Source: Pseudomonas solani
Lineage (GTDB): Bacteria; Pseudomonadota; Gammaproteobacteria; Pseudomonadales; Pseudomonadaceae
Direction: 5' to 3'
Length of the DNA stretch: 64,000 nucleotides
Assembly: GCF_026072635.1 (NCBI RefSeq)
Contig: NZ_AP023081.1
Span: forward strand, 6,072,501 to 6,136,500
Position numbers and translations under genes: made by a program. Numbering within the stretch: the first letter of the stretch is position 1; every line of letters starts with the position of its first letter. Positions 28,321 to 37,126 of the stretch are shown in pieces. The notes beneath the pieces were generated by a model that made no database searches, was not told the DNA's origin, and saw only the letters and a list, made by a program, of their open reading frames with translations.

Positions 28321-28332
28321 CCTGTCGCCCCC

Positions 28333-28649
28333 TCACTGAGGCCTTGCCATGAACGGTTTCTTGCCAAGGCGCAGCGGCATGCCGCTGTAGGTGGGCAACT
28401 CAATGCCGGCCCGGTGGCCATCCGTAGCCAGCCAGAGCTCCCCCCTTTCCTCAACTTGAGATCCAGCTGAATCTGCTTGACCAGGGCGTCAAGCTGGTCA
28501 GCATCGGTCAATGCACCGGCGGCAACTACTCTCAGGTAGCGATTGCCCGCCCGCTCGAGGCACACCACCAGGCTACCGCCCGGTCGCGCGCTCATCGTCA
28601 CACTGTGTTCGGGAAAGGAGTTGGCGAGGTAGGTGGTAATAGGTTTCAT
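28333..28649 (-). pseudogene. DUF3509-family gene with a 1-nt frameshift
   Basis: The start at 28649 (MKPITTYLANSFPEHSVTMS) and the following RYLRVVAAGALTDADQLDAL match the Pseudomonas-specific DUF3509 family. The frame breaks at a run of six G (28445-28440 on the minus strand). One additional G restores ELWLATDGHRAGIELPTYSG and a stop at 28335-28333, giving about 105 residues; LPTYSG is the typical family ending. As it stands the frame runs on to 28317 with a non-family tail. Likely either an assembly indel or a recent mutation. It is divergent from the Crp/Fnr regulator gene. Confidence 0.75.
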
Positions 28650-28818
28650 GGGCCCCCCTGGGAGCGGCGGATCTGTCCGCAGCCCCGTAGGTTGCACGAG
28701 CCATCCCCTGGCGTCTGTACGCCAGCGCACCCATGGAGACCAGGAAGGCACCGTACGTAGACGCGTAAGTGGAGTAGTGTGGGCCACCTGGGGCCTCCAC
28801 TTCCCCTAGGCGACCACT

Positions 28819-29547
28819 ATGACCCGCATACCCAAGCCCCAGCAGAACCACCTGCTGTCCGCATTGCCGGACGACGCGCGCAAGCGTCTGCAGCCCCACC
28901 TTGAGCTCGTCGAGTTCCCGCTTGGCAAGGTGCTCTACGAATCAGGCGACGCCATGCGCCATGTGTTCTTCCCCATCGACGCCATCGTTTCCCTGCTCTA
29001 CGTCATGGAGAACGGCGCATCGGCAGAGATCTCGGTGGCAGGCAACGAAGGGATGATCGGTATCGCAGTGTTCATGGGCGGCGAAAGCACGCCCAGCCGC
29101 GCCATCGTGCAGAGCGCCGGCTACGCCTACCGGTTGCCGGGGCAACGTCTGAAGGACGAATGCAACCGCCATGGCGAGATGCTGCAACTGATGCTGCGCT
29201 ACACCCAGGCGCTGATCACCCAGATGGCCCAGACCGCCGTCTGCAACCGCCATCACTCCATCGACCAGCAGCTGTGCCGCTGGCTGCTGCTGTCGCTGGA
29301 CCGGCTGTCCGGAAACTCGCTGAACATGACCCAGGAACTGATCGCCAATATGCTCGGGGTGCGTCGCGAAGGCGTTACCGAGGCTGCTGGAAATCTGCAA
29401 CGCCAGGGCGTGATCGAATACAGCCGTGGCCACATCAGGGTGCTGGACAGGGCCAGGCTCGAAGCGTTGAGCTGCGAGTGCTACGCGGTGGTGCGCAAAG
29501 AGACCGAGCGTCTCCTGCCCTACCTGCCTTCCCAGGACACTGCCTGA
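28819..29547 (+). CDS. Crp/Fnr-family transcriptional regulator
   Basis: A 242-residue regulator. N-terminal cyclic-nucleotide-binding-type beta roll (about 25-125: VEFPLGKVLYESGDAMRHVF, PIDAIVSLLYVMENGASAEI) and a C-terminal winged helix with TQELIANMLGVRREGVTEAAG (about 175-195). No Fnr-type N-terminal cysteine cluster, so it does not look like an oxygen sensor. The cAMP-contact residues of CRP are not obvious, so ligand is unknown. The 170-bp divergent gap to the DUF3509 gene should carry its promoter. Confidence 0.85.
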   Translation: MTRIPKPQQNHLLSALPDDARKRLQPHLELVEFPLGKVLYESGDAMRHVFFPIDAIVSLLYVMENGASAEISVAGNEGMIGIAVFMGGESTPSRAIVQSAGYAYRLPGQRLKDECNRHGEMLQLMLRYTQALITQMAQTAVCNRHHSIDQQLCRWLLLSLDRLSGNSLNMTQELIANMLGVRREGVTEAAGNLQRQGVIEYSRGHIRVLDRARLEALSCECYAVVRKETERLLPYLPSQDTA

Positions 29548-29695
29548 ACGGTAGTGATCAAGCCTCGCCCCCCACCGCCACCAGAATCCCGACTCGATTA
29601 GCAACGTGAGCCCCGTAACGCCAGCCGAGGAGCGTGCAGGGTAATCTGCGCCGATATGCACCCCGCCATCCACCACAGGGCAGACCAGGGACGAA

Positions 29696-30346
29696 ATGAG
29701 ATTCTCCGATGAGGTTGCGGCCGCCTTTCCGGCCGCCAATCCGATGCCCAGCCTGTTGCGCCAGGCCATCGAACTGATGGAAGCGCACGGCTGCGTCCGC
29801 ACGCTCCGCAGCGGGGCCCGCTACATGACCCTGCACCCCGAGCCCGAATTCAGCGAGATCTCCACCACCTCCTTCCACGTGCCGGACCTGGCCGATACCG
29901 CGAGCTGGACCAACAGCGAAGACCCGGCGGTGAACGAACGCCTGCGGATCTTCCTGAAAACCGGCGGGGATGGTTCCTGGGCAGGGCTGTGGGTGGACGA
30001 CGAGGGGCAGCAGCGCATCGTGCACCTGGGCTCGGGCTCCGGGTCGGTGATGCTCTGCGTGCTGACGCAGAACGTGGAGGACCTGCTGCGCCTGCTGGCC
30101 ATCGGTTACGACGAGCTGTGCTGGCCGGAGCAGTTCGGGGTGACGCCCCAGCAGATCAAGGACATCGACTACGAAGACGCCGACTACCCACCGCCTCCGC
30201 AGCTGTTCCGCGAGCATGTCGAGCGCACGCTGGGGCTGAGCATCCCGACGCGCGCGAAGGAGATCGTCCAGAGCACCGCGAGCATGGACGACGATGAGTC
30301 GAGCGATCCGTTCTGGAACTGGCTGAAGCGGGTTCGAGGGGATTGA
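29696..30346 (+). CDS. hypothetical acidic protein, possibly SMI1/KNR4-like
   Basis: A 216-residue protein with no signal peptide. Features: RQAIELMEAHGCVRTLRSGA, then FSEISTTSFHVPDLAD, and VMLCVLTQNVEDLLRLLAIG with YDELCWPEQFGVTPQQIKDI, a pattern resembling the C-terminal part of SUKH (SMI1/KNR4) proteins, many of which are toxin immunity factors. The C-terminus is acidic (SMDDDESSDPFWNW). Assignment to SUKH is tentative. No toxin gene is visible beside it. Confidence 0.6.
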   Translation: MRFSDEVAAAFPAANPMPSLLRQAIELMEAHGCVRTLRSGARYMTLHPEPEFSEISTTSFHVPDLADTASWTNSEDPAVNERLRIFLKTGGDGSWAGLWVDDEGQQRIVHLGSGSGSVMLCVLTQNVEDLLRLLAIGYDELCWPEQFGVTPQQIKDIDYEDADYPPPPQLFREHVERTLGLSIPTRAKEIVQSTASMDDDESSDPFWNWLKRVRGD

Positions 30347-30382
30347 TGGTGCCGGGCACGCTATCCCGTCGCCGATAGCGCG

Positions 30383-30724
30383 TCAGCTCTGTTGCTGCAA
30401 GGCAGACCAGACCGCCTCGATGATCACCATGGAGGCGTCATCCGGGTGGCAGCCTTCCCCGCAGGCGGACTCGATGAGCGTGCTGTTGCCTCTCCAGAGT
30501 CCGTAGTAGTTGCGGATGCCGGTGCCCCAGCCGTGGTGGTACATGATCAGGTCGTCTTTCTTGGTTTGACGAATAGTCGCCTTATCCTCGGGAGTCATGG
30601 ACGCCAGGATGTCCGCTACCGTCGCTTGCACGGTAGTGGGCCATTTGTCCGGCCCCAGAACCTGCTCGTCCTCGGCGACTACCGGGGTGGAAAGAAAGAG
30701 GAAGAGCAGCAGTAGTCTTTTCAT
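30383..30724 (-). CDS. exported DUF6794-like protein
   Basis: A 113-residue protein with a signal peptide (MKRLLLLFLFLSTPVVA) and a mature domain with DKWPTTVQATVADILASMTP, EDKATIRQT and HHGWGTGIRNYYGLWRGN-STLIESAC. The GWGTGIRN..GLWRGN block is characteristic of DUF6794. The ATG at 30724 lacks a strong ribosome site. Below-average GC of the upstream region (30725-30868) hints at acquired DNA. Function unknown. Confidence 0.65.
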   Translation of the reverse strand: MKRLLLLFLFLSTPVVAEDEQVLGPDKWPTTVQATVADILASMTPEDKATIRQTKKDDLIMYHHGWGTGIRNYYGLWRGNSTLIESACGEGCHPDDASMVIIEAVWSALQQQS

Positions 30725-30868
30725 CAAGGGGCCAACTGAAGTAGTGGTAAACCTGCTTTTAGCTAAAAAGCATGCCGCCTTAGCTGCTCATTGCAAAAAT
30801 AAAATCCGCAGTACGAACAGCGCCCAAAAATCACCTAAATTCCGCAGATGAAAACAACATGGTGAGGC

Positions 30869-31459
30869 TCAAACAAACAATTCCATTGGCTCATACACAA
30901 CTTTCAACCCACCTCTAAAGACAGGCTTCCTACCCTGCTCTAGAAAATCGCCATCAACACTATATACATGAGGGAATGTGGCCGGACTATTAGAGGACCA
31001 GACTGTACACAAGCACTCCAAAACTCCTGAGCAGCCACCATGAGCAAATGAACTCATATAGCTATCAGGAACCGAGATTGAGATACAACCACACCTCAAA
31101 CACTTTCCAGGGGCCTTTCTACGGGCTCTCCATTCTGCCCAGTTCGCCAACTTTTCCTCCACCTCTCGTATCGTCTCTGGCGCACTCTTGACTCTAATAG
31201 CCTCCTTAAGGCTTAAGCTGGATGGGTCTAGATCCAGTTCAACCAATGCGCGGCTCTCTGCCAAAACCCCTTCTAGATACTCCACTTCCTCATCATCCCT
31301 TTCCAGCACCTCAGCAACCGAAATATCGTTACAGGAGGTGCACCAGAAATGTCTCTGAGCCATCGGAACCCTATGAATTTCCGACAGTAAATACTCTCTC
31401 GGCAGGTATTTCATCTCGCGTGTGAACAAGCAGCAGGTGCACTTGTAGTTCAACAGCAT
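30869..31459 (-). CDS. cysteine-rich hypothetical protein, low GC
   Basis: A 196-residue protein with four CxxC-like pairs: CTCC near the start, CTSC at about 41-44, CLRCGC at about 118-123, and two single Cys in the C-terminal third (GGCSGVLECLC). These would suit a zinc-ribbon fold. Helical middle (DDEEVEYLEGVLAESRALVE). Codon use is AT-rich compared with the neighbours, indicating transfer. No family recognised. The C-terminal part GGCSGVLECL may form a second zinc site. Confidence 0.6.
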   Translation of the reverse strand: MLLNYKCTCCLFTREMKYLPREYLLSEIHRVPMAQRHFWCTSCNDISVAEVLERDDEEVEYLEGVLAESRALVELDLDPSSLSLKEAIRVKSAPETIREVEEKLANWAEWRARRKAPGKCLRCGCISISVPDSYMSSFAHGGCSGVLECLCTVWSSNSPATFPHVYSVDGDFLEQGRKPVFRGGLKVVYEPMELFV

Positions 31460-31632
31460 CTTTTCTCTACCCTACCAAGAGGATTAGCAAGCAAAACCAG
31501 CAATGGAGCCAACCGAACATCAGGCACGGCCTGGGCCTCACTCAACAGTAGATGCCCAAGAAAATGCTCAATAGAGACTGTCTCACTGCAAGGCGAAAGG
31601 TCCACTGACGTCATATCAACCGGCGAAATCAA
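31450..31632 (-). CDS. possible small upstream protein
   Basis: A 60-residue reading frame (MISPVDMTSVDLSPCSETVS...) whose stop overlaps the start of the Cys-rich gene by 10 bp, as in a translationally coupled pair. No clear ribosome site and no recognisable family; it may also be the tail of a decayed gene. The interval 31633-31869 carries no other supported gene. Confidence 0.3.
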   Translation of the reverse strand: MISPVDMTSVDLSPCSETVSIEHFLGHLLLSEAQAVPDVRLAPLLVLLANPLGRVEKRCC

Positions 31633-31869
31633 CCCAGCAAAAACTTGCCTGTACTGATGTAGCGGTAACCGACTTCATCTACTGCTCTAGCAGTGGGAGT
31701 TTGTATGACGATATCTGGACATATAGGCGCGGAAAGATAGCACGACAAAACTGCCCTGAACGCTACAGAGCTGCGAACAACATCTCGCTATCGCCACTCG
31801 AGCCTGTCTGCAGGATGGCGCTCGACCTCGGAGCAAAGTCCGAGCCGGTTTCAAACACCCGCCCTCCCC

Positions 31870-31897
31870 GACCTGGCCCGCCAAAGCGGGCCAGGTC
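31870..31897 (-). terminator. hairpin after plcN
   Basis: Perfect 12-bp stem GACCTGGCCCGC (31870-31881) and GCGGGCCAGGTC (31886-31897) with loop CAAA, immediately 3' of the plcN stop on the minus strand. No T run; likely a strong terminator hairpin or mRNA stabiliser. Confidence 0.6.
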
Positions 31898-31903
31898 GCA
31901 CCC

Positions 31904-33982
31904 TCAGAAGTCCAACGACCCCAGCCCCATGCCCGGGTCGCTGAAGCCCGTGCGGCCGTCTTCCATGCGCCCGCTGAAGCGGCGCAGGAAGCCTTCCACG
32001 CCTTGCGCGCGGACGCTGAAGTCGTACCAGTTGCAGCTGCTGCGCAGCGAGTAGCGCACTTCCCTGCGCTGGTCCGGCGGGACGGTGACGGTCTGGCTTT
32101 CGCCACGGAAGTAGACGTTGTCCTTGATCGTCAGCTTCAGCGGTTGGCGGCCACGGTTGATCAGTTGCACCTGCAGCCTGCCGAGCAGCGGCTGGTAGTC
32201 GATACGCACTTCCGGCAGCGGTGCCTTGCGGTCTGCAGCGTCGCGGCGCAGGTTGCCGCGGAACACGCGCAGGAAGCCGTTCGGGCCGTGCACTTCCAGG
32301 TGGTAGTCGCCGCTGGCGTTGCCCGGGAAGCTGTCGTGCAGGCGGCGGTGCGCGCCGACGGTGTAGCGCTTGGGCGCGCTGACGCTGTCCAGCAGGTTGA
32401 ACACCTGGAACACCGCACCCGCCTTGCCGGTGTTGGCGAAGGTGAGGCTGAGGGCTTCCTCGCCTGCGCGGTAGCGGGCGTGCACGCCGAGTTCATAGGG
32501 CAGCGCGCGGGCGCGGCGGATGCCCATTTCCTGCACGGGCATGGCGGCCACGGCCGGCGGCTTGGGTTTCGGCAGCTTGATCTGGCTGGCGACGATGGCG
32601 TCGGCCTGGCCGGTGTCCGGCAGCCCCGGGAAGGCGCCGTCGTTGGGCTTGCTGAAGTCGAACGCCGAGGTCAGGTCGCCACACACGGCGCGGCGCCAGG
32701 GGCTGATGTTGGGTTCCATCACGCCGAAGCGCTGTTCGAGCAGGCGGATCACCGAGGTGTGGTCGAACACCTGGGAGTTGACCCAGCCGCCCTTGCTCCA
32801 GGGCGAGATCACGTACATGGGCACGCGCGGGCCGAGGCCGTAGGGCTGGTTGCGGTAGCGCGTGTCGCCCTTGGTGTGCCATTCGAGGGTGGCGTCGGCG
32901 GTGGTCTTGCCGTTCAGCGTGCCGTCGGCGTTGAGGCTGGGTGCGGCCGGCGGCGCCATGTGGTCGAAGAAGCCGTCGTTCTCGTCGAACATCACCAGCA
33001 GCGCGGTCTTGCTCCACACCTCGGGGTTGGCGGTGAGCGCGTCCAGCACCCAGGCGGTGTACTCGGCGCCCCAGATCGGGCTCGACGGGCCGGGGTGCTC
33101 GGAGTACTTGGCCGGCGCCACGATCCACGACACCTGCGGCAGGGTGTTGGCCAGCACGTCGCGCTTGAGGGCGTCGAGCTTCCAGGTGCTGAGGCCGTTG
33201 ACGATCAGCGGTGAATCCGGTGCCGCCGCGCGGTACTGGCGGAAGCCGATCAGCGGGTTGTCGGAGAAGTTGTCCGCCATGTCCTGGTACACGCGCCAGC
33301 TGATGCCCGCAGCCTGCAGGCGCTCGGGGTAGGTGGTCCAGGTGTAGCCCTGCTCCACCGGGCCGTTGCTGTCGTGGTCGTTGGTGGTCACCGGGCCGCC
33401 GTGCTGACCGAGCGGGTCGTTGGTGCCGCTCCAGAGGAACAGGCGGTTGGGGTTGGTGCCGCCCTGGAAGGAGCAGTGATAGGCGTCGCAGATGGTGAAG
33501 GCGTTGGCCATCGCGAACTGGAAGGCGATGTCCTGTTCCTTGTAGTAGCCCAGGGAGCGCTCGGTCTTGGCCGGCAGCCACTTGTCCATGCGTCCTTCGT
33601 TCCAGGCCTGCTGGGCGTCGGGCCAGGTGTGCGGGGTGCCGTCCACACGCTGGGCGCTGGTGGTACTGGTGTCGAAGTGATACGGCAGGATCTCGCCCTT
33701 GCTGCCCTTCTGGTGCCACACGCGCTGGCCGTCGGGCAGCGGAATGGCCATGCGATCGCCGAAGCCACGCACGCCCTTGAGGGTGCCGAAGTAATGGTCG
33801 AAGGAGCGGTTTTCCTGCATCAGGATCACCACATGCTCGACGTCCTTGAGGTTGCCGTGCCGGCGGTGCGCGGGGATCGCCAGCGCCGCCTGGATGCTGG
33901 CCGGCAGCAGGCTGCTGGCAACGGTGGCGCCGACCGTGCCGGCCGCCAGCTGGATGAAGCTTCTTCTGCTTTTCGAAATCAT
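31904..33982 (-). CDS. plcN: non-hemolytic phospholipase C, Tat-exported (PlcN type)
   Basis: A 692-residue enzyme, the same length as P. aeruginosa PlcN, which cleaves phosphatidylcholine and phosphatidylserine. A twin-arginine signal (MISKSRRSFIQLAAGTVGAT) is followed by HRRHGNLKDVEHVVILMQEN and RSFDHYFGTLKGVRGFGD, the phosphoesterase core with catalytic/metal residues, then MFDENDGFFDHMAPP and later two small beta domains (DUF756). The start at 33982 is chosen to match the family; a GTG four codons upstream is possible. It acts in the periplasm/extracellularly after Tat then Xcp export. The upstream region 33983-34364 should carry the promoter; phosphate control is common for plcN but no Pho box is clear. 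Confidence 0.92.
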   Translation of the reverse strand: MISKSRRSFIQLAAGTVGATVASSLLPASIQAALAIPAHRRHGNLKDVEHVVILMQENRSFDHYFGTLKGVRGFGDRMAIPLPDGQRVWHQKGSKGEILPYHFDTSTTSAQRVDGTPHTWPDAQQAWNEGRMDKWLPAKTERSLGYYKEQDIAFQFAMANAFTICDAYHCSFQGGTNPNRLFLWSGTNDPLGQHGGPVTTNDHDSNGPVEQGYTWTTYPERLQAAGISWRVYQDMADNFSDNPLIGFRQYRAAAPDSPLIVNGLSTWKLDALKRDVLANTLPQVSWIVAPAKYSEHPGPSSPIWGAEYTAWVLDALTANPEVWSKTALLVMFDENDGFFDHMAPPAAPSLNADGTLNGKTTADATLEWHTKGDTRYRNQPYGLGPRVPMYVISPWSKGGWVNSQVFDHTSVIRLLEQRFGVMEPNISPWRRAVCGDLTSAFDFSKPNDGAFPGLPDTGQADAIVASQIKLPKPKPPAVAAMPVQEMGIRRARALPYELGVHARYRAGEEALSLTFANTGKAGAVFQVFNLLDSVSAPKRYTVGAHRRLHDSFPGNASGDYHLEVHGPNGFLRVFRGNLRRDAADRKAPLPEVRIDYQPLLGRLQVQLINRGRQPLKLTIKDNVYFRGESQTVTVPPDQRREVRYSLRSSCNWYDFSVRAQGVEGFLRRFSGRMEDGRTGFSDPGMGLGSLDF

Positions 33983-34364
33983 CGAGGAACTCACCAGGTC
34001 GTATGAGTGGCATAAGGCTGCTGAGCGCTTCCATGACGCCCGGCAGCGAGATGTTCGAACCCAGGCGACGCTAGTGGTGGAAAAAGACGCTTTGGTTTCA
34101 ACACGCTTTGCAACAACTCCTCATGCCAACGGAATCACACTTCTGATGCATGTTTTTGGTCTAGGCCAGCTTTTACTTGACAGCCCCGCCCGCAGACTCC
34201 TCCCCCGCTCTAGCCCGGGCCTCGGCACCCACCAACGCCCTGTAACCCGTATGCGCCGCCGCCTTCACCCATTCACCCGAGTGAGGCGGCCAAGTGCCAC
34301 TGTGGTAGAGACCAATGGCACCACACAGGAGGTCTGCCTGCTGGCTGGCTGGTGGACGTACCGT

Positions 34365-34610
34365 CGGGTTGCACCCGACCTACAGGCCCCCTGTAGGGGC
34401 GACTTCATTCGCCAAGCAGCACGTAGGGTTGCCATAACCATGTGCCCGTCGGCTGCATCGTTTGGTGGATGAAAAGAGCGTCATCCACCCTACACATTGG
34501 TCAGCACCGTGGGTTGGGGCGACACCGTAGGATGGGTCGGGCGGCGCTCCGCGAGCGCAGCGAAACCCATCACTGCAAACGCCGGGTTGCACCCGACCTA
34601 CGCGCTGCGA
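34365..34610. repeat. mosaic repeat cluster upstream of plcN
   Basis: Successive modules: GGGTTGCACCCGACCTAC (near 34368), TGTAGGGGCGACTTCATTCG (near 34391), GGTGGATGAAAAGAGCGTCA (near 34452), CCGTAGGATGGGTCGGGCGG (near 34526), and GGGTTGCACCCGACCTACGC (near 34584). The same modules recur at 35195-35560 and inverted at 41906-42295 and 56993-57480. The 688-bp gap 33983-34687 otherwise shows nothing coding. Confidence 0.8.
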
Positions 34611-34687
34611 TCCATAGCTGACCAAACGCGCGCCCACTACACTTGCAAGAGCCGGTTCGTTCAGCAGGTGCCCTCGGAGGTGATGTG

Positions 34688-35137
34688 ATGTTCAAGCGTA
34701 ATGCAGTGTTATCCGTGATTCTCGGCCTTGCCCTGGTCGGCTCGGCGCCGGCGCTGCTGGCCGATCCGGGCAACGGCAAAGGCAAACACGACAAGGGCGG
34801 CCAGCACGGCAACCAGGGCAACCAGGGCAACCAGGGACAGCATGGCCAGGACAACTGGCAGGGCAGCCCCTCGATCGACATCGGCGGCGTGCGGATCATC
34901 CTCAACGACAACCGCGGCTACTGGAGCCCCGGCCCCTCGCTGCCGCCCGGCATCCAGAAGAACCTGGCGCGGGGCAAGCCGCTGCCACCGGGCATCGCCA
35001 GGAAGCTCGACGGCCGCCTGCTGGGCCGCTTGCCCCATTACGAGGGTTATGAGTGGCAGCAAGCCGGCACCGACCTGCTGCTGGTGACCATCGCCACGGG
35101 CGTGATCTACGAAGTCCTGCATGACGTGCTGGACTGA
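34688..35137 (+). CDS. CigR-like exported protein
   Basis: A 149-residue protein with an excellent ribosome site (GGAGGTGATGTG) and a signal peptide MFKRNAVLSVILGLALVGSA. After a low-complexity linker (HGNQGNQGNQGQHGQ, encoded by 9-bp repeats near 34811-34837) comes the RcnB/CigR-like part: WSPGPSLPPGIQKNLARGKP, LPPGIARKLDGRLLGRLPHY, and a hydrophobic helix TDLLLVTIATGVIYEVLHDV. In Salmonella CigR is an inner-membrane anti-virulence protein; the role in Pseudomonas is unknown. Flanked by repeat clusters on both sides. Confidence 0.8.
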   Translation: MFKRNAVLSVILGLALVGSAPALLADPGNGKGKHDKGGQHGNQGNQGNQGQHGQDNWQGSPSIDIGGVRIILNDNRGYWSPGPSLPPGIQKNLARGKPLPPGIARKLDGRLLGRLPHYEGYEWQQAGTDLLLVTIATGVIYEVLHDVLD

Positions 35138-35194
35138 ACCCTAGGGCAGGTGAAACCCGCGAAAACCATGGGACTACGTGCCCGCCGATGGCCT

Positions 35195-35560
35195 CGCCTG
35201 GTGGATGAAAAGAGCGTCATCCACCCTACACATTGGTCAGCACCGTGGGTTGGATCGGCCCCGTAGGATGCGTCGGGCGGGGCTCCGCGAGCGCAGCGAA
35301 ACCCATCACAGCAAATGCCGGGTTGCACACGCGCCCACCACAGCCCATGTAGGGGCGACTTCAGTCGCCAAGCAGCCCGCAGTGTTGCCATAACCATGTG
35401 CCCGTCGGCTGCATCGTTTGGTGGATGAAAAGAGCGCCATCCACCCTACACATCGGTCAGCACCGTGGGTTGGATCGACACCGTAGGATGGGTCGGGCGG
35501 CGCTCCGCGAGCGCAGCGAAACCCATCACAGCAAACCGGGTTGCACCCGACCTACCGGCT
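35195..35560. repeat. mosaic repeat cluster, nearly two copies in tandem
   Basis: Two consecutive copies of GGTGGATGAAAAGAGCG...CATCCACCCTACACAT...GTCAGCACCGTGGGTTGG (about 35199-35255 and 35419-35476), each followed by the GTAGGATG..GCGAGCGCAGCGAAACCCA module and a GGGTTGCAC module, with a TGTAGGGGCGACTTCAGTCG module between. The cluster runs up to the stop codon of the next minus-strand gene. Confidence 0.8.
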
Positions 35561-35753
35561 AAAGCGTGCCCAGGAACGCTGTGAGCGCATCCTCGGGCTG
35601 GCTCCCCTCGGCGGCCGCACCCAGCAGCCTGCCGGGCTGAAGCTCTGGGTTGGAGCGCACGAAGGCGATGAGCTGCTGCAGTTCAGCCTCGGTCAACGGA
35701 CGCCCCAGGTAGGTTTCGGCGAATTGGATAATTGTGCTGAGCTGCTCGTCCAT
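35559..35753 (-). CDS. small hypothetical protein
   Basis: A 64-residue protein starting MDEQLSTIIQFAETYLGRPL, with TGGAGCGG upstream of the ATG at 35753. The fold looks all-helical (TEAELQQLIAFVRSNPEL). The stop directly abuts the repeat cluster. No family recognised. The following gap 35754-36047 contains no supported gene. Confidence 0.5.
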   Translation of the reverse strand: MDEQLSTIIQFAETYLGRPLTEAELQQLIAFVRSNPELQPGRLLGAAAEGSQPEDALTAFLGTL

Positions 35754-36047
35754 GAATCCGCTCCAAAGCAGGGATTGAAGCCAGCAATCTAGACGCGGAT
35801 CCACAGACTCGCCAGCAGGATTTACTGGGCACAACCGAACCGGGTAGCCGGCATGGAGGCCCATGCGCGCTCGATTCGGTGACTGCAGAATGCTCGTGTT
35901 ATGCGGGGTCGAGGATGAAAGCCGCGGATAGGGATAAAAACGAAAGTGGGGCCGTCGGCACGCAGGCAAGGCGACGCCTGCCCGCGTGCTTCCGATGCTG
36001 GGCACCTGCTTGCGTTCAGCAGCGGGCGCTCACCAGCGAAGGTCCGG

Positions 36048-36443
36048 TCAGATGAAGGCTTGACGGGCCTTGCCACGCGGCAGGCGATTGCGACCAGGCA
36101 TCTGCGCCAGGCGCTGCTGCCATTCGGCGCGGGCCGATTTGACGGAAGCGGGTTGCGCCACTTCGGCAACGACGACAGTTGCGGGTTTTGCAGGCTTGGC
36201 AGGAATAGCGGAAGCAACGGAGGCTTGCGCAGCGACCGGCGCCGCAGCAGCCTTCTCGGCCTTGGCGGCGGCCCGCAGCTCGGCGAGGCTCGGGGTCTTG
36301 CGTGCGGGTTCTACGGCCTGTTTCTCGATGGAGCGGAGGCAAAGCTTGCAGGATACCTGGGCGGCATCAGCGCTGCTGTTCTGGCTCGTGGTGGCGCGGC
36401 CGCAGGCGGCGGTCTCTGGAGAGGAGGAGTAGTGAATTACCAA
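36048..36443 (-). CDS. hypothetical Ala/Lys-rich protein, TTG start
   Basis: A 131-residue protein. The best start is TTG at 36443-36441 with AGGAG 8 nt upstream; the in-frame ATG further upstream at 36524 has none. N-terminal part has Cys residues (ETAACGRATTSQ, VSCKLCLRSIEK) that may form a metal or disulfide site, then an Ala-rich, low-complexity middle (LRAAAKAEKAAAAPVAAQAS, AIPAKPAKPATVVVAEVAQP) and a basic C-terminus (RAEWQQRLAQMPGRNRLPRG). Family not recognised; Ala/Pro/Lys-rich linkers suggest a nucleic-acid or envelope-binding small protein. Confidence 0.55.
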   Translation of the reverse strand: MVIHYSSSPETAACGRATTSQNSSADAAQVSCKLCLRSIEKQAVEPARKTPSLAELRAAAKAEKAAAAPVAAQASVASAIPAKPAKPATVVVAEVAQPASVKSARAEWQQRLAQMPGRNRLPRGKARQAFI

Positions 36444-36559
36444 CGTGTTGTCTCCTGATTTTGGGGCGCGGGATTCTACACGGGCATCCAGGCTGCATGA
36501 ACCACAGATGACCAGCGGCCCCAATGGCGCAGTCGGCCCCTTCCCCTCCTCCGTTCGCC

Positions 36560-36997
36560 CTAGACAGACGCCTGCAGCAATTGTGCGATCTTTTTACGCA
36601 GCTCGCCATGCACGTTCTCGTCATAGGGCGGCGCGTTCTTCCAGTCGTAGAACCACACGGGCATGCGGCGCTTCTCTTCGGGCTCCGTGGGGTAGCGCGG
36701 GAACAGGTGGCAGTGCAGCTCCGGCTCGGAGTTGCCGAGAATCTCGTAGTTCATGCGCGCGGCGCCGGTGGCCTGCAGCACCGCATCGCCGATACGGGCC
36801 ATGTCGAGCAGGTACTGGGCCCTGGCCTCGATATCCAGGTCGTTGAGGCTCGGCACCACCGGGTCGGGCAGCAGCAGGCAATAGCCGGTGAGGAACTGCA
36901 CGTCCCCCATCACCGCCCAGCCGGATGGCATGCGGCAGATCACCTTGTCATTGGTGCCGTTGCGGGCCATTTCCACGCGCTGTGAAATCAGGGACAT
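36560..36997 (-). CDS. HIT-family hydrolase
   Basis: A 145-residue histidine-triad protein: MSLISQRVEMARNGTNDKVI begins the fold, with the triad-type motif ELHCHLFPRYP (about 93-103) holding the catalytic His region. HIT proteins hydrolyse or transfer nucleotidyl groups (AMP-lysine, Ap4A). The third His of HxHxHxx is replaced here (HCHLF), as in the HIT-like variants. Substrate unknown. It is followed by a GNAT gene, on the same strand, further upstream. Confidence 0.8.
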   Translation of the reverse strand: MSLISQRVEMARNGTNDKVICRMPSGWAVMGDVQFLTGYCLLLPDPVVPSLNDLDIEARAQYLLDMARIGDAVLQATGAARMNYEILGNSEPELHCHLFPRYPTEPEEKRRMPVWFYDWKNAPPYDENVHGELRKKIAQLLQASV

Positions 36998-37126
36998 CGG
37001 TCGTCCTTACTGCTGATGGGGTCGGCGGTGCATGGGCGCAGGCCTGCGCACCGGGGGCTGGAGTTAACCACTGGCAACGGCCAGCAGGGAACCCCCGCAC
37101 CGCTCAAGCACGGGCATTAGCGCGAA

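Noticed and set aside
32493..34034. 513-residue minus-strand frame overlapping plcN
   Set aside because: Shifted frame of plcN with Arg/Pro-rich composition and no domain.
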